Shown here piece after piece: positions 27,799 to 38,059 of a stretch of DNA of 64,000 nucleotides (position 1 is its first letter; each line of letters opens with the position of its first letter). The stretch covers positions 1,116,001 to 1,180,000 of the forward strand of contig CAVOGA010000001.1 in assembly GCA_963695135.1 (NCBI GenBank), given 5' to 3'. The stretch is from Marinihelvus sp963695135. Its GTDB lineage: Bacteria > Pseudomonadota > Gammaproteobacteria > Xanthomonadales > SZUA-36. The notes below the pieces were generated by a model that worked only from the letters and a program-made list of their open reading frames with translations, ran no database searches and was not told where the DNA came from. A program made the translations under genes and the position numbers.

Positions 27799-28491
27799 GT
27801 GACTGAACACATACTGCTCGCTGATGACGACGCGGAACTGCGTGAGCTGCTCGGCGAGTACCTGCAGGGCGAGGGCTTCCGCGTGACCGGCGTCGCGGAT
27901 GGCGCGGCGGCGCTGGACGCCGCGCGGCGCGAGGGTGTCGACGCCATGGTGCTGGACATCATGATGCCCTTGATGAGCGGCACGGAGGTACTCAAGCAGC
28001 TGCGCAAGGAGTCGGAGTTGCCGGTGCTCATGCTCACGGCCCGCGGAGACGACCTGGACCGGATTCTCGGGCTGGAACTGGGTGCGGATGATTACCTGCC
28101 CAAACCCTGCAATCCCCGCGAACTCGTAGCCCGCCTGCGGGCCATCCTGCGGCGCAGCGGCGCCTCTGCTGTCCACGCGCCGTTGCGCGTGGATGATCTC
28201 GTGATGAACCCGGCCAGCCGCCAGTTGGTCGGAGGCGACGGGCCGGTTGAGCTAACCAGCACGGAATTCAGTCTTTTGCAGCTGCTGCTGCAGCGCGCCG
28301 GAACGGTGGTCAGCAAACGCGATCTTTACCGGGCAGCGCTGGGCCGCGAACCGGTTCGTTTTGACCGCAGCGTGGATATGCACCTGAGTAACCTGCGTCG
28401 CAAGCTGGGCCCGGCGCCCGGCGGCGGCGTGCGCATAGAGACCGTGCGCGGTCTCGGCTACCTGTACGTGCTGCCGGCGGAATCCCGCTGA
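27799..28491 (+). CDS. cpxR: OmpR-family response regulator, CpxR-like
   Basis: A 230-residue regulator: receiver domain with ADDD (8-11), phosphoacceptor Asp53 in VLDIMMP, Lys in YLPKPCNP; then a winged-helix DNA-binding domain (about 130-228) with LTSTEFSLLQLLLQRAGTVV and DMHLSNLRRKLG. The ending VRGLGYLYV is typical. The pattern LPKPCNPREL and the neighbourhood with a CpxP-like protein and a CpxA-like kinase support CpxR. Translation starts at GTG 27799. The last base pair of its stop overlaps the kinase start (TGATG). Confidence 0.88.
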   Translation: MTEHILLADDDAELRELLGEYLQGEGFRVTGVADGAAALDAARREGVDAMVLDIMMPLMSGTEVLKQLRKESELPVLMLTARGDDLDRILGLELGADDYLPKPCNPRELVARLRAILRRSGASAVHAPLRVDDLVMNPASRQLVGGDGPVELTSTEFSLLQLLLQRAGTVVSKRDLYRAALGREPVRFDRSVDMHLSNLRRKLGPAPGGGVRIETVRGLGYLYVLPAESR

Positions 28492-29816
28492 TGCCCCGCC
28501 TGTTCTGGCGCCTGTTTTTCGCCCTCTGGCTCAGCATCATGGCCTTTGCCGTGATCACCGCCTGGGTCAGCTTTGTCGTGTCGCGGCAGGAGATACCGGA
28601 CCCGCCGGATGTCGCCTATGCGCGCAATATCGACAAGGCTGAGCGCATGCTGGACCTTGCCCTGCGTCGCGGCGGCCCGGAGCGGGCCGGTGAGATTATC
28701 GAGCAGCTGCCCTGGCCAGTGCGTAACCAGGTTCTGCTGTTCAATGCCCAGGGCGAAGAAATCCTCGGCCGCCAGCGGTTTCGCCAGCTGCTGGATTCGG
28801 ACAATGCACAATCGCGACGCCGGACGCTCATGGACCGGAACGGTCAAAGCTGGTCGCTGGTCGTTCTGCGCCGCGGGCCGCCCAGCCAGCTGTTGCAGCC
28901 CGGCGGTCGCGGCGCTGCCTGGCGCTTGCTGATCGCGGCCCTGATCAGCGCGCTGGTTTCCTGGTGGCTGGCCCGTTCACTGACGCGTCCCCTGGAGGCG
29001 CTGGGCCGCACCAGCCGCCAGCTCTCCACCGGCGACCTCGACGTTCGCGTGGCGGAGAAGGTAACCGCCCGGCGTGACGAATTCGGCGCCCTGGGCCGGG
29101 ATCTCGATGCCATGGCCGAGCGCCTGGGGGCGGCCCGGCAGTCCAGTCAGCGTTTGCTCCGGGACGTCAGTCACGAACTGCGTTCGCCGCTGGCGCGCCA
29201 GCGGGTCGCCCTGGAATTGGCCCGCGGCCGGGCCGGGTCGGTGATTCCGGCGGAGCTGGACCGCATCGAGTTGGAGAGCGAGCGGCTCGAATCGCTGATT
29301 GGCGAGGTGCTCAGCCTGCTGCGCGAGACCTCCCGTGCGTCGCCTTTTGAGCCGGTTGATTTTGATCTTACCGAGCTGCTGTCAGACCTCGCAGACGTGG
29401 TCGACTACGAACTGCCGGAGGGCGCGCCCCGGATCACCCGCGGCTTCGCCGGGCCCATCGCCGTACATGCCGACCGCGAACTGCTCTGGCGGGCGCTTGA
29501 GAACCTGCTGCGCAACGCGGTGCTGCATTCTGATCCGGGCGCTTCCATCGCGCTCGAGGCCCGCCGCCTGGCCGGCTCCAACGAGGTCGAGTTGCTGGTC
29601 AGGGATCGGGGCCCCGGTGTGCCCGAGTCCCAGCTCGAGGCGATTTTCGACCCCTTCAGCCGGGTTGAAGAGGCGCGCGACCGCTCCACTGGTGGGCATG
29701 GCCTTGGCCTGGCGATCGCCGCTGCGGCTGTAAAACGTCACCAGGGCTCGATCAGCGCCCGCAATCGCGCCCGCGGTGGGCTGGAAATGCGCCTGCTGTT
29801 GCCGATCGGCGTCTGA
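28491..29816 (+). CDS. cpxA: Sensor histidine kinase, CpxA-like
   Basis: A 441-residue inner-membrane kinase: helix 1 (about 8-30), periplasmic sensor (about 31-140), helix 2 (about 143-162), HAMP (LARSLTRPLEALGRTSRQLSTGDLDVRV), dimerisation domain with His228 in RDVSHELRSPL, and an ATPase domain with N-box LLRNAVLHS, VRDRGPGVP and HGLGLAIA. With the regulator just upstream it forms a two-component pair for envelope stress. The periplasmic domain is of CpxA size, and the divergent CpxP-like protein would be its inhibitor. Confidence 0.88.
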   Translation: MPRLFWRLFFALWLSIMAFAVITAWVSFVVSRQEIPDPPDVAYARNIDKAERMLDLALRRGGPERAGEIIEQLPWPVRNQVLLFNAQGEEILGRQRFRQLLDSDNAQSRRRTLMDRNGQSWSLVVLRRGPPSQLLQPGGRGAAWRLLIAALISALVSWWLARSLTRPLEALGRTSRQLSTGDLDVRVAEKVTARRDEFGALGRDLDAMAERLGAARQSSQRLLRDVSHELRSPLARQRVALELARGRAGSVIPAELDRIELESERLESLIGEVLSLLRETSRASPFEPVDFDLTELLSDLADVVDYELPEGAPRITRGFAGPIAVHADRELLWRALENLLRNAVLHSDPGASIALEARRLAGSNEVELLVRDRGPGVPESQLEAIFDPFSRVEEARDRSTGGHGLGLAIAAAAVKRHQGSISARNRARGGLEMRLLLPIGV

Positions 29817-29891
29817 GCTGCCCGGCTCTGCGCCCTCCCCAAAGGCGCGCTAGAATCCTCGGCTTACCTTGGTCAATCCCAGTGTCCGCCA

Positions 29892-30917
29892 ATGCCACTC
29901 CGAATTCGCCTGCTCGCGCTGTTCTTCCTGTGCCTGTTTGTCCAGGAAGTTCACGCACAAAAAACCGACATTGTCATTCTCAACAACGGGGACCGTATTA
30001 CCGGGGAAATCAAACAGCTTGAGACCGGACTGTTGAGTTTCTCTACCGACGCGATGGGTACCGTGACCATCGAGTGGCGCTTGATACGGCAGGTCATCTC
30101 GAATAAGCAGCAAACGGTTGAAACCATCGACGGTCAGCGCGTGCTGGGCAAGCTCCGCAAGCCGGCGGAAGGCGACAACGTGGAGATCATTACGGCGGAC
30201 GGGCCGCTCGTGGTTGCCGCCGAGGATGTGGTGTCGGTATGGCCGGTCCAGGCCACGCTCCTGGACAAGCTCGACCTGAGCTTTTCTATAGGGTTTGATT
30301 ACCAGAAATCCACTGATATCACGAACGTCAATATCGCGGCGGACGCCCTTTACCTGGAGGAAGACCGCGTCGTTGAAGGCTCCTTCCGCAGCAATGTCAC
30401 TTCCCAGGCTGATGGCGATGACCAGAACCGCCAGGAAATTCGCGCCAACCTGCAGAAGCTGCTTGGAAATCGTCGCTTTCGAAGTGTGAATATCAGCTAC
30501 GACAAGAACGAGGCCATTGGCCTGGATTATCGTATTTCCGCTGGTGGCAGCTACGGAAAATATTTTGTTAAGTCCAACCGCACCTGGTTTGTCGGTGAAA
30601 TCGGCGCCATCGTAACCCAGGAAACGCCCCTGATCGGCTCGACCACGGAAGCCATCGAGGGGGTGCTCGGAACCCGCTATCGCTACTTCAGCTATGCGCG
30701 ACCGGAGCGGGTCCTGGATACCACGCTGACCGTGTTCCCCGGCCTGACCGATTGGGGCCGGGTCCGTGCGAACCTCCGTTCGACGTTCCGGCTCGAGCTC
30801 GTCAAAGACCTGTTCTGGACCATGGAGTTTTACGCCACTTACGACAACGAGCCGGTAGAGGTTGGCGCCGAGAAAAGCGACTACGGCATCATCACCGGTC
30901 TGGGCTGGAAATACTGA
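29892..30917 (+). CDS. DUF481 outer-membrane protein
   Basis: A 341-residue exported protein with signal peptide (LLALFFLCLFVQEVHA). The N-terminal ~100 residues contain VILNNGDRITGEIKQLETGLLSF, a small beta domain frequent before DUF481 barrels. The C-terminal ~230 residues are alternating beta strands ending YGIITGLGWKY, with the terminal aromatic of outer-membrane barrels. The family is called salt-stress-induced in places; the function is unknown. A TAGAAT -10-like element at 29851-29856 lies upstream, but no good -35 is seen. Confidence 0.83.
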   Translation: MPLRIRLLALFFLCLFVQEVHAQKTDIVILNNGDRITGEIKQLETGLLSFSTDAMGTVTIEWRLIRQVISNKQQTVETIDGQRVLGKLRKPAEGDNVEIITADGPLVVAAEDVVSVWPVQATLLDKLDLSFSIGFDYQKSTDITNVNIAADALYLEEDRVVEGSFRSNVTSQADGDDQNRQEIRANLQKLLGNRRFRSVNISYDKNEAIGLDYRISAGGSYGKYFVKSNRTWFVGEIGAIVTQETPLIGSTTEAIEGVLGTRYRYFSYARPERVLDTTLTVFPGLTDWGRVRANLRSTFRLELVKDLFWTMEFYATYDNEPVEVGAEKSDYGIITGLGWKY

Positions 30918-30966
30918 GTTTTATCCGCCACCCGGCCGGCAAGCGGCATCGCGGAAGCCGCCAGCC

Positions 30967-31926
30967 TCAGGCGCGCGTCCAGGGCATGGCAAGTTGGGTG
31001 CGGATATCGTCGCTGCCCGTCAGCGCCGCCAGCAGGCGGTCAACGCCAAGGGCCACGCCCGTACACCGGGGCAAACCGGATTCCAGCGCCTCGAGCAGCC
31101 GCTGATCCAGGGGCACGGTGGTCAGACCGGCTGAGCGGCGCTTGTCGTTTTCCACGGCAAAACGACGGGCCTGCTCGCGCGCGTCGGTCAGTTCCTGGTA
31201 CCCGTTGGCCAGTTCCGTGGGACCCAGGTAGGCCTCGAACCGTTCCGCGACCCGCGGGTCCGGTTCATGCAGCCGGGCCAGCGCGGCCTGCGAGGCGGGG
31301 TAGAGGTGGACCAGGGTCAGCGTGTCCGGATTCATCGCAGGTTGCAGGCTGTGCGTAATCAGCACGTCCAGCAGCGCGTCGCGATCGAGCGTTTCCTGGC
31401 CCTGGAGCACAATGCCTTGCTGATCAATCGCGTTGTGCAGTTCGTGAATTTCCGCGCTCAGCGGATCCAGGTCCAGGGCATCGCGGAACCAGTCGCGATA
31501 GGCGAGCCGCTGCACCTTCCATTGCCTGCCGAACCGCGCCCCGCAGAAATTGACCAGGTCGGCGACCTCGGTCATCAGTGCCGCATAGCTCCAGTCGAGC
31601 CGGTACCATTCCAGCAGGGTGAATTCCGGGTTGTGCCAGCGGCCCGCCTCGCCGGCGCGGAACACGCGGCCGAGCTCGTAGCAATCGCCCAGGCCGCCGG
31701 CGATCAGCCGCTTGAGGGCATACTCGGGGGAAGTGCGCAGCCACCGGCCGCAGCGCGTTTCAAACTGGATGATGCCGGGATCCGAATTGCCGGCCTGCGA
31801 CAGCACCGGCGTTTCCACCTCGAGCACGTCCCGGTCCGCAAAGAATTCCCGTAACAGCGACAGCAGGCGGGCACGTTGTCTGAGCGCCTCGAGCAGCGCC
31901 GGGTCCGATGGTTCAGTCGTCATCAA
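30967..31926 (-). CDS. epmA: EF-P--(R)-beta-lysine ligase EpmA
   Basis: A 319-residue class II lysyl-tRNA-synthetase-like catalytic core without the anticodon domain, which attaches (R)-beta-lysine to elongation factor P. Class II motif 2 is visible as CYELGRVFRAGEAGRWHNPEFTLLEWYR and motif 3 as GVALGVDRLLAAL. The length agrees with E. coli EpmA (325). Its start overlaps the end of ppx by 14 nt, so it is last in the phoB-to-epmA series; EpmA has no known link to phosphate. Confidence 0.93.
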   Translation of the reverse strand: MMTTEPSDPALLEALRQRARLLSLLREFFADRDVLEVETPVLSQAGNSDPGIIQFETRCGRWLRTSPEYALKRLIAGGLGDCYELGRVFRAGEAGRWHNPEFTLLEWYRLDWSYAALMTEVADLVNFCGARFGRQWKVQRLAYRDWFRDALDLDPLSAEIHELHNAIDQQGIVLQGQETLDRDALLDVLITHSLQPAMNPDTLTLVHLYPASQAALARLHEPDPRVAERFEAYLGPTELANGYQELTDAREQARRFAVENDKRRSAGLTTVPLDQRLLEALESGLPRCTGVALGVDRLLAALTGSDDIRTQLAMPWTRA

Positions 31927-33445
31927 TACCCAGGTCCAGCTCGAGGTTCAGGCCCGTTATGCGCAGCTGATCCCGTTCGTTTTCCAGGTCGGCGATGGTC
32001 AGGGGGTGGGCCATGGCCCATCCCGGTGCGAGCTGCAGGACCAGGCGGTGACCTTCCCGGTCAAGGACCAGGTCGGGCATGGCGCTGTCATCGCGGGTAC
32101 GGCAGAACACGATGGCCAGGCGCAGGCACAGCAACAGCAGGCGCAGCGGTTCATGGAGCCGGGCGGGAAGATTGGCCGCGTAGCCCTCGGGGATTTCCCG
32201 CCGGTGATAGCGGACCAGGTTGGCGAGGAAGGCCTGCTCCTGCTGCGAGAAACCGGCCATGTCCGACTCCTCCACCAGGTAGCCGGAGTGGCGCTGGTAG
32301 TGGCTGTGCGAGACGCTCAGCCCGACCTCGTGAAGGTCACCGGCCCAGGCCAGCAGCTGGCCGTGGGGCTTCGGCCGCAAGTCCTTGTGCGCCACGCGCT
32401 CGAACAGGGCCGCCGCGACCGTTTTCACCCGCGCGGCCTGTTCTTCATTGACGCCATAGCGCGCCTTGAATGCCTGCACGGTCTTGTCGCGCGGGTCGCG
32501 ATGCTCCAGGCGGCCGAGCAGGTCGTGCAGAACGCCCTCGCGGAGGGCATAGGGCGATACCTTGAGTTCTTCGATACCCAGAGCCTCGAAGCAGGCGCAC
32601 AGGATCACGAGCCCGCCGACAAAGACGGCATGGCGCCGTTCCGACAGCCCCGGCAGCTGCATTTCATCGATGGTGCGGAAAGACAGCACATCTTCGCGCA
32701 ACTGTTCCAGGGCGCTGCGCGTAATGCGTTCCTCCGCATAGCCGCGCTGGGCGCAGATGGCCGCGGCAGCGCGCACCGTGCCGGAGGAGCCGATGGCGGT
32801 TTTCCATCCGAGTTTCCGGTAGCGGGACTGCAGCTCCTGCATTTCGGCCAGGACCGCGCTCTTCGCCCGGTCAAACTTGCGCCGCGAAATCTTGCCCTTG
32901 CCAAAATACCACTTGGTCACGGAAACACAGCCGAACTGGAGGCTCTCCAGTTCCAGCGGTTGCAGGCCTTCGCCGATGACCAGCTCGGTGCTGCCACCGC
33001 CGATATCGATGACCAGCCGCCGCTCGTCGTGTCCCGCCACCCCCTGGGACACGCCCAGGTAGACCAGCCGGGCCTCTTCACGACCGGCAATGATATCAAC
33101 CGGGCAACCGAGGGCCGTCTCCGAGATCATCAGGAACGCGTTTGCATTGCGCATGCGCCGCAGGCTCTGGGTGCCCACCGCGCGAATGTTTTCATTGGGG
33201 ATGCCCCGCAGCCGCTGTCCGAAGCGCGCCAGGCACTCCAGCGCCCGTTCCTGTACCTCGAGATCCAGGTAACCGTTCGCATCCAGCCCGCCGGCCAGGC
33301 GCACCATGTCGCGGATGCGGTCGATAAAGCGCAGTTCGCCGTGTTCGCGGCGGGCCACGACCAGGTGGAAGCTGTTGCTGCCCAGGTCCACGGCGGCGAA
33401 GGTTTCGTCAGTTTCCGCGAATTCCGCAGGTGCGATGCTGGACAT
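31913..33445 (-). CDS. ppx: Exopolyphosphatase / GppA family phosphatase
   Basis: A 510-residue protein of the Ppx/GppA family, which removes phosphate from polyphosphate chains or from pppGpp. The N-terminal actin-like fold has AAVDLGSNSFHLVVA, RDMVRLAGGLD, and a second phosphate loop VIDIGGGSTELVIGE. The C-terminal HD-type helical domain includes VGLSVSHSHYQRHSGYLVE. The ATG at 33445 starts just before the fold. It follows ppk by 13 nt, the classical ppk-ppx operon order, which favours Ppx over GppA. Confidence 0.92.
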   Translation of the reverse strand: MSSIAPAEFAETDETFAAVDLGSNSFHLVVARREHGELRFIDRIRDMVRLAGGLDANGYLDLEVQERALECLARFGQRLRGIPNENIRAVGTQSLRRMRNANAFLMISETALGCPVDIIAGREEARLVYLGVSQGVAGHDERRLVIDIGGGSTELVIGEGLQPLELESLQFGCVSVTKWYFGKGKISRRKFDRAKSAVLAEMQELQSRYRKLGWKTAIGSSGTVRAAAAICAQRGYAEERITRSALEQLREDVLSFRTIDEMQLPGLSERRHAVFVGGLVILCACFEALGIEELKVSPYALREGVLHDLLGRLEHRDPRDKTVQAFKARYGVNEEQAARVKTVAAALFERVAHKDLRPKPHGQLLAWAGDLHEVGLSVSHSHYQRHSGYLVEESDMAGFSQQEQAFLANLVRYHRREIPEGYAANLPARLHEPLRLLLLCLRLAIVFCRTRDDSAMPDLVLDREGHRLVLQLAPGWAMAHPLTIADLENERDQLRITGLNLELDLGIDDD

Positions 33446-33458
33446 GAAGTTGGGGTCC

Positions 33459-35632
33459 CTAGTGCCGGTTGATGGCTTTACGGATTCTGTCTTGCGGATG
33501 ACGCGCCTTGTCCGGCCAGTCCGCGGGGGTCCGGACATAGGAGCCATCCGGCTGCATTTCCCAGGCCTCCGTGCGTTCCTGCCCAGAATACTTCGATACC
33601 CTCCTGCTCCACGCGGCCGCGGACCTGCGGATCAAGCAGGGGAAAAGCCAGCTCGATGCGTTGGAACAGGTTGCGCTCCATCCAGTCCGCGCTGGAACAC
33701 CACAGCTCGGGGTCGCCGTCATTTTCAAACCGGTAAATGCGGGAGTGCTCCAGGAAGCGGCCGACCACGGAGCGCACCCGGATGTTTTCCGAGACGCCGG
33801 CAATACCGGGCCGCAGGCAGCAGATACCCCGGATCACCAGCCGGATCGGCACGCCGGCCCGGGATGCGGCATACAGCGCGCGAATGATTTTCGCCTCCGT
33901 CAGGCCGTTGAGCTTGGCATCAATGCCGCTCGGCCGGCCGGCCTTGGCGTTCTCCGCTTCGCGGGCGATTTTATTGAGCAGTTGCTTGTGCAGGGTGAAC
34001 GGTGAATTGAGGCAGCGCTGCATCTTGAGCACCTTGCCCAGGCCGGAAAGTTGCTGGAACAGGTTCTGCACGTCTTCGCCGATGCCTTCCTCGCAGGTCA
34101 GAAGGCCGAAATCGGTGTACAGCTTGGCCGTGCCGGAGTGGTAATTGCCCGTCCCAAGATGCACATAGCGGCGAACCCGGCCCCGCTCGCGGCGCACGAT
34201 CATGAGCATCTTGGCGTGCGCCTTGTGTCCGACGATCCCATACACGACCTGCACACCGGCCTCCTGCAGGCGGGTCGCCAGGTTGATGTTGACGTCCTCG
34301 TCGAAGCGCGCGCGCAGTTCAACCACCGCGGTAACGTCTTTCCCGGCCCGCGCTGCGTCCACCAGGTGGTGGACGACCTGGGAATCAATACCGGTGCGAT
34401 ACAGGGTTTGCTTGATGGCCAGGACCTTCGGATCCTGCGCCGCCTGCCGCAGCAGTTCGAGGAGTGGCGCAAAGCTTTCATAGGGATGGTGCAGCAACAG
34501 GTCACGGCGCCGTATTTCGGGAAACAGCCGGGTTTTGGCGGCCAGGGAGCGCGGAATCCGCTGCTCAAAGGTCGGATAGCACAGGTCCGGGCGGTCAATC
34601 TGGTCGATGATTTCCGTCACCCGGTGCAGGTTGACCGGCCCGTCACAGCGGTAGACATCGACGGCGTCGCAGGTTGAATCGTGCGGCGAGGAATTTTTCC
34701 ACGGATGGCGGGCAGCCCTCGCGGACCTCGAGCCGGACCGCCTCGGCGTAGCCGCGTTCCATCAGCTCGCGCTGCAGCGCACGCGCCAGGTCTTCGATCT
34801 CTTCCTCGTCGACCAGCAGCTCGGAGTCCCGCGTGACGCGGAACTGGTGGCTGCCCACGATTTCCATGCCCGGGAACAGCTCGTCCATGAACGCCTGCAG
34901 CACCGAGGACAGGAATACGAAATCGTACGGCCCCCTGGTGTAGGAAGCCGGTATGCGAATCAGCCGTGACAGGGAACGTGGCGCACGCACCAGCGCCATG
35001 GAGCCCTCGCGCCCGAAAGCATCGCGACCGCGCAGCTCAACCAGGAAATTAAGGCTCTTGGTCAGGATCCGCGGAAACGGGTGCGCCGGGTCGAGGCCCA
35101 GCGGGCTCAGGATGGGCAGCAGCTCCCGCTGGAAATAGCGGTGCAGCCAGCGCCGCTGCCGCTCGGTCCAGCTGGGACGCTCGAGCAGCCGGATCCCTTC
35201 CAGGGCCAGCGCCGGTTTGATCTCTTCCTCGTGGCAGCGGTACTGCTCTTCCGAAAGGTTCAGGGCGGATTCGCGGATCAGCGTCAGCAGGTTCAGCGGC
35301 GTGATGCCATCCGGGCCGGGGCTGGCGGCGCCATGCTGGATGCGCTGCTTCAGGGCGGCCACGCGCACCTCGAAAAACTCGTCCAGCAGGATCCGGGAGA
35401 TGCTCAGGAAGCGCAGGCGCTCGAGCAGTGGCTGGCGCTCATCGTGCGCCATCGCCAGCACGCGGCGCTGAAACTGCAGCAGGCTGAGTTCCCGGTTGAC
35501 GTACAGGCGGGGGTCGCGGAAGTCCCGCGGCGGATCAGCCGCCAGCGCCTCGGCGAAAGCGTCTCCCTGCTGGATGGCTGTGACATTGGATTCCATGGCA
35601 CCGAGTATAGAGTCCGGCGATGTCGCTTTCAT
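33459..35632 (-). CDS. ppk1: Polyphosphate kinase 1 (two frame breaks)
   Basis: Polymerises the gamma-phosphate of ATP into polyphosphate. The N-terminal domain has LYVNRELSLLQFQRRVLAMA and RLRFLSISRILLDEFFEVRV; the catalytic part has LLHHPYESF, the phospholipase-D-like His motif VGHKAHAKMLMIVRRE and YVHLGTGNYHSGTAKLYTDFGLLT. Frame breaks lie near 34670 (after AARFNL) and near 33582 (before QERTEAWEMQPDGSY); similarity continues through both, giving about 720 residues, a normal length. The start may be ATG 35632 (18 nt after pstS) or ATG 35596; neither has a strong ribosome site. Confidence 0.87.
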
Positions 35633-35650
35633 GAAAACCGGCGGCCGGCT

Positions 35651-36650
35651 TTACTCGCTTGCCGCGGCGGGCGGCTCGTCCAGCCGGGCCCGCTCCCGGG
35701 CTGCGACATTGGCGGGAAACGGAACGTAGCCGTCGCGAACGACCACCGCCTGCCCCTCGCGCGAGAGGGTCATGCGCACGAACTCGCGAACCAGCGGCCG
35801 CAACGGGCCGTCAGGCGGCTTGTTGACATACAGGTACAGGAAACGCGACATGGGATAGGCGCCGGCGATGGCGTTTTCCATGTTTGGTTCCACGAACGGC
35901 GCGCCGGCTTCCCGGGCAATCGGCACCGCGCGGACCGATGAGGTCGAATAGCCCATGCCCGAGTAGCCGATCCCATTCAGCGAGGTGGCCACGGACTGCA
36001 CCACGGAGGCGGAACCGGGTTGCTCGTTAACGGTGTTGCGAAAATCGCCGCGACACAGGGCCCGTTCCTTGAAATGGCCATAGGTGCCGGAAACGGAATT
36101 GCGGCCGTAGAGCTGAATTTCCCGTTCCGTCCAGCTGCCGTCGAGTCCCAGCTGTCCCCAGACCTCGATGTCCATTGCGCCCGGACAGTTCCGCGTGGCG
36201 GAAAAAATGCCATCGAGCTGGGTCAGCGTGAGCCCTTCAATCGGGTTGTCCTTGTGTACAAAGACGGACAGGGCGTCGATTGCCACCGCAAAAAGGGTGG
36301 GCTTGTACCCGAAGCGGTCTTCGAAAGCCTCGATCTCCTGGTCGCGCATCAGGCGGCTCATGGGGCCGATGTTCGCGGTCCCCTCGATCAACGCGGTAGG
36401 CGCCGTGGAGGAGCCGGCAGCCTGGATCTGAAAGGTCACATTGGGGTAATAGCGCCGGAATTCCTGGGCCCAGAGCGTCATCAGGTTGGCCAGCGTATCC
36501 GAGCCGGCGCTGGACAGGGTGCCGCTGATGCCACTGACTTTCTGGTATTCCGGGAGCTCGGGATCGACCCTTGCCTGGGCATGGCTGTAGCCCGGCTGGC
36601 AGAGCGCCAGGCAGGCCACGGCGGCCGGCTAGGAGAGACTTTCGCTTCAT
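35651..36650 (-). CDS. pstS: Phosphate-binding protein PstS (frame break in signal peptide)
   Basis: Periplasmic phosphate-binding component of the Pst importer, of the PstS family with the PBP-like domain. Recognisable are SGTLSSAGSDTLANLMTLWAQEF, VTFQIQAAGSSTAPTALIEG and GRNSVSGTYGHFKERAL; these phosphate-coordinating loops (SAGSDT, GSSTAP, SGTYG) are intact. The ATG at 36650 has GGA 7 nt upstream and encodes MKRKSLLA; the frame breaks near 36622-36632 and then resumes at VACLALCQPGYSHAQA, completing a signal peptide. It is separated from pstCAB by 20 kb and lies in the phoBR-ppk cluster. Confidence 0.87.
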
Positions 36651-36668
36651 TGCACGTCCTTTTTTTCC

Positions 36669-36691
36669 GGCCCGGACGGTTTGTCCAGGCC
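36669..36691 (-). other. Stem-loop between phoR and pstS
   Basis: GGCCTGGAC and GTCCGGGCC on the minus strand (9 bp with one G-T pair, 5-nt loop) lie about 9 nt before the ribosome-binding site of pstS. An A run, not a T run, follows in the direction of transcription, so it is not an intrinsic terminator; it may stabilise the pstS message after processing. Confidence 0.4.
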
Positions 36692-36738
36692 GATGTATTT
36701 TCAGCGTGTTCGCCAAGTATAACGGATGCCCGGGCTGG

Positions 36739-38052
36739 TCATTTGACCGCGCTTAGGTTGGGCGTTTCCGGCGCCAGCCGGCGCTCCGGGGGAAAGATGC
36801 AGGAGAAGGTGCTGCCCTCTCCGAGTTCACTTTTGATCTGCAGCCGGGCGCCGTGCGCATTGAGCACATGCTTGACGATAGACAGCCCGAGACCGGTGCC
36901 GCCCGTATGCCGCGAGCGATCAGATCCGACCCGGTAAAAACGTTCCGTGAGGCGGGGAATGTCACGCCTGGGAATGCCAATGCCCGTATCGGATACGCTG
37001 AACACCAGCCCCTCCCGCGTCTCGCCCCAGCTCACTTCAATAACACCCTGTTCCGGGGTGTAGTGGATCGCGTTGCTGATCAGGTTGCGGAAGGCGCTTT
37101 CCAGGTCCTTGCTGTTGCCTTCCAGGTCCAATCCGGATTCACAGCGGACGCGAATCTCGTGGCTGCCCTGGCTGATTTCTTCCGCCTGCTCCCGGAGCTG
37201 CATGATCATGGCGCAGATATTGACGCGTTCATGCGATTGCGGCTTTGACTCGGACTGCAGCCGTGAAAGCTCCAGCAGGTCATTCAACAGCGCCTGCATC
37301 TGCCAGGCCTGCTCCTGCATGCGCTCGATCGCCGGGGCCATTTCCTCGTCGGCGTGGTCGCGCAGGGACTCGAGGTAGCCAAACAGCACGGTCAGCGGCG
37401 TGCGCAGCTCGTGGGAGACGTTGGCAACGAAATCGCGGCGTATCTGCTCCAGGTTGTGAATCTCGGTGATGTCCCGCAGGATCAGCAGTCTTTGATCCCG
37501 CCGGTGACGAACCGCGCTGGCGCTCAGGCGCATGTTGCTGTCGAGGGGGCTGGACATTTCGAAGTGACTTTCCACCTGCTCCTGGACGGAAATCCAGTCT
37601 GCAAAGTCCGGATCCCGGAGCAGGTTGGTGACTGCCTGGCCGATGTCCTCCGGGCTCCGCAGACCCAGCAGGCGCCGCGCGGATTCATTGAACCAGGTGA
37701 TGCAGTCGTGCTCGTCCAGCACCAGCGTGGCGTCGGGAAAGGCGTCGGTCATGCTGCGAAACTCCCGGATGATGCTTTCGTTCTGCTCATGCTGTTCCCG
37801 GTTGCGCTTTTGCAGGCGGTGAATGCTCTCGAAGATATCCGACCAGACGCCGAAGCTGTGCGGCGGCTCCGTGTCATTGCTGTCCAGCCATCGCGACAGG
37901 CGAACCGTGTTCACGAGCAGCCAGGCGCCATAGAGCAGGACACCGGCCAGGAGCACCCACGCCAGCTGGCCGCTGAACCAGCCGGCCAGGCAGACCAGGA
38001 TTGCCAGTGCAAGGGTGCGCAGCAGATGTCGCCGCCAGGACCGTTCGAGCAT
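36739..38052 (-). CDS. phoR: Phosphate-regulon sensor kinase PhoR
   Basis: A 437-residue membrane kinase. Two N-terminal hydrophobic segments (about 11-46) with no large periplasmic domain are typical of PhoR. A PAS domain follows (about 100-190, FPDATLVLDEHDCITWFNESARRLLG), then the dimerisation domain with His214 in FVANVSHELRTPLTVLFGYLE, and an ATPase domain with NLISNAIHYTP, SDTGIGIP and GGTGLGLSIVKHVL. It lies 7 nt after phoB. It would sense phosphate through Pst and PhoU. Confidence 0.95.
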   Translation of the reverse strand: MLERSWRRHLLRTLALAILVCLAGWFSGQLAWVLLAGVLLYGAWLLVNTVRLSRWLDSNDTEPPHSFGVWSDIFESIHRLQKRNREQHEQNESIIREFRSMTDAFPDATLVLDEHDCITWFNESARRLLGLRSPEDIGQAVTNLLRDPDFADWISVQEQVESHFEMSSPLDSNMRLSASAVRHRRDQRLLILRDITEIHNLEQIRRDFVANVSHELRTPLTVLFGYLESLRDHADEEMAPAIERMQEQAWQMQALLNDLLELSRLQSESKPQSHERVNICAMIMQLREQAEEISQGSHEIRVRCESGLDLEGNSKDLESAFRNLISNAIHYTPEQGVIEVSWGETREGLVFSVSDTGIGIPRRDIPRLTERFYRVGSDRSRHTGGTGLGLSIVKHVLNAHGARLQIKSELGEGSTFSCIFPPERRLAPETPNLSAVK

Positions 38053-38059
38053 GCGCTGC

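Noticed and set aside
31913..33445. Annotating ppx as gppA
   Set aside because: The families overlap in sequence, but the 13-nt spacing behind ppk and the long HD-type C-terminal domain favour exopolyphosphatase.
36660..36691. Hairpin and T run between phoR and pstS as a terminator
   Set aside because: In the direction of phoR-pstS transcription the run after the hairpin is A, not T; on the other strand the T run precedes the hairpin.
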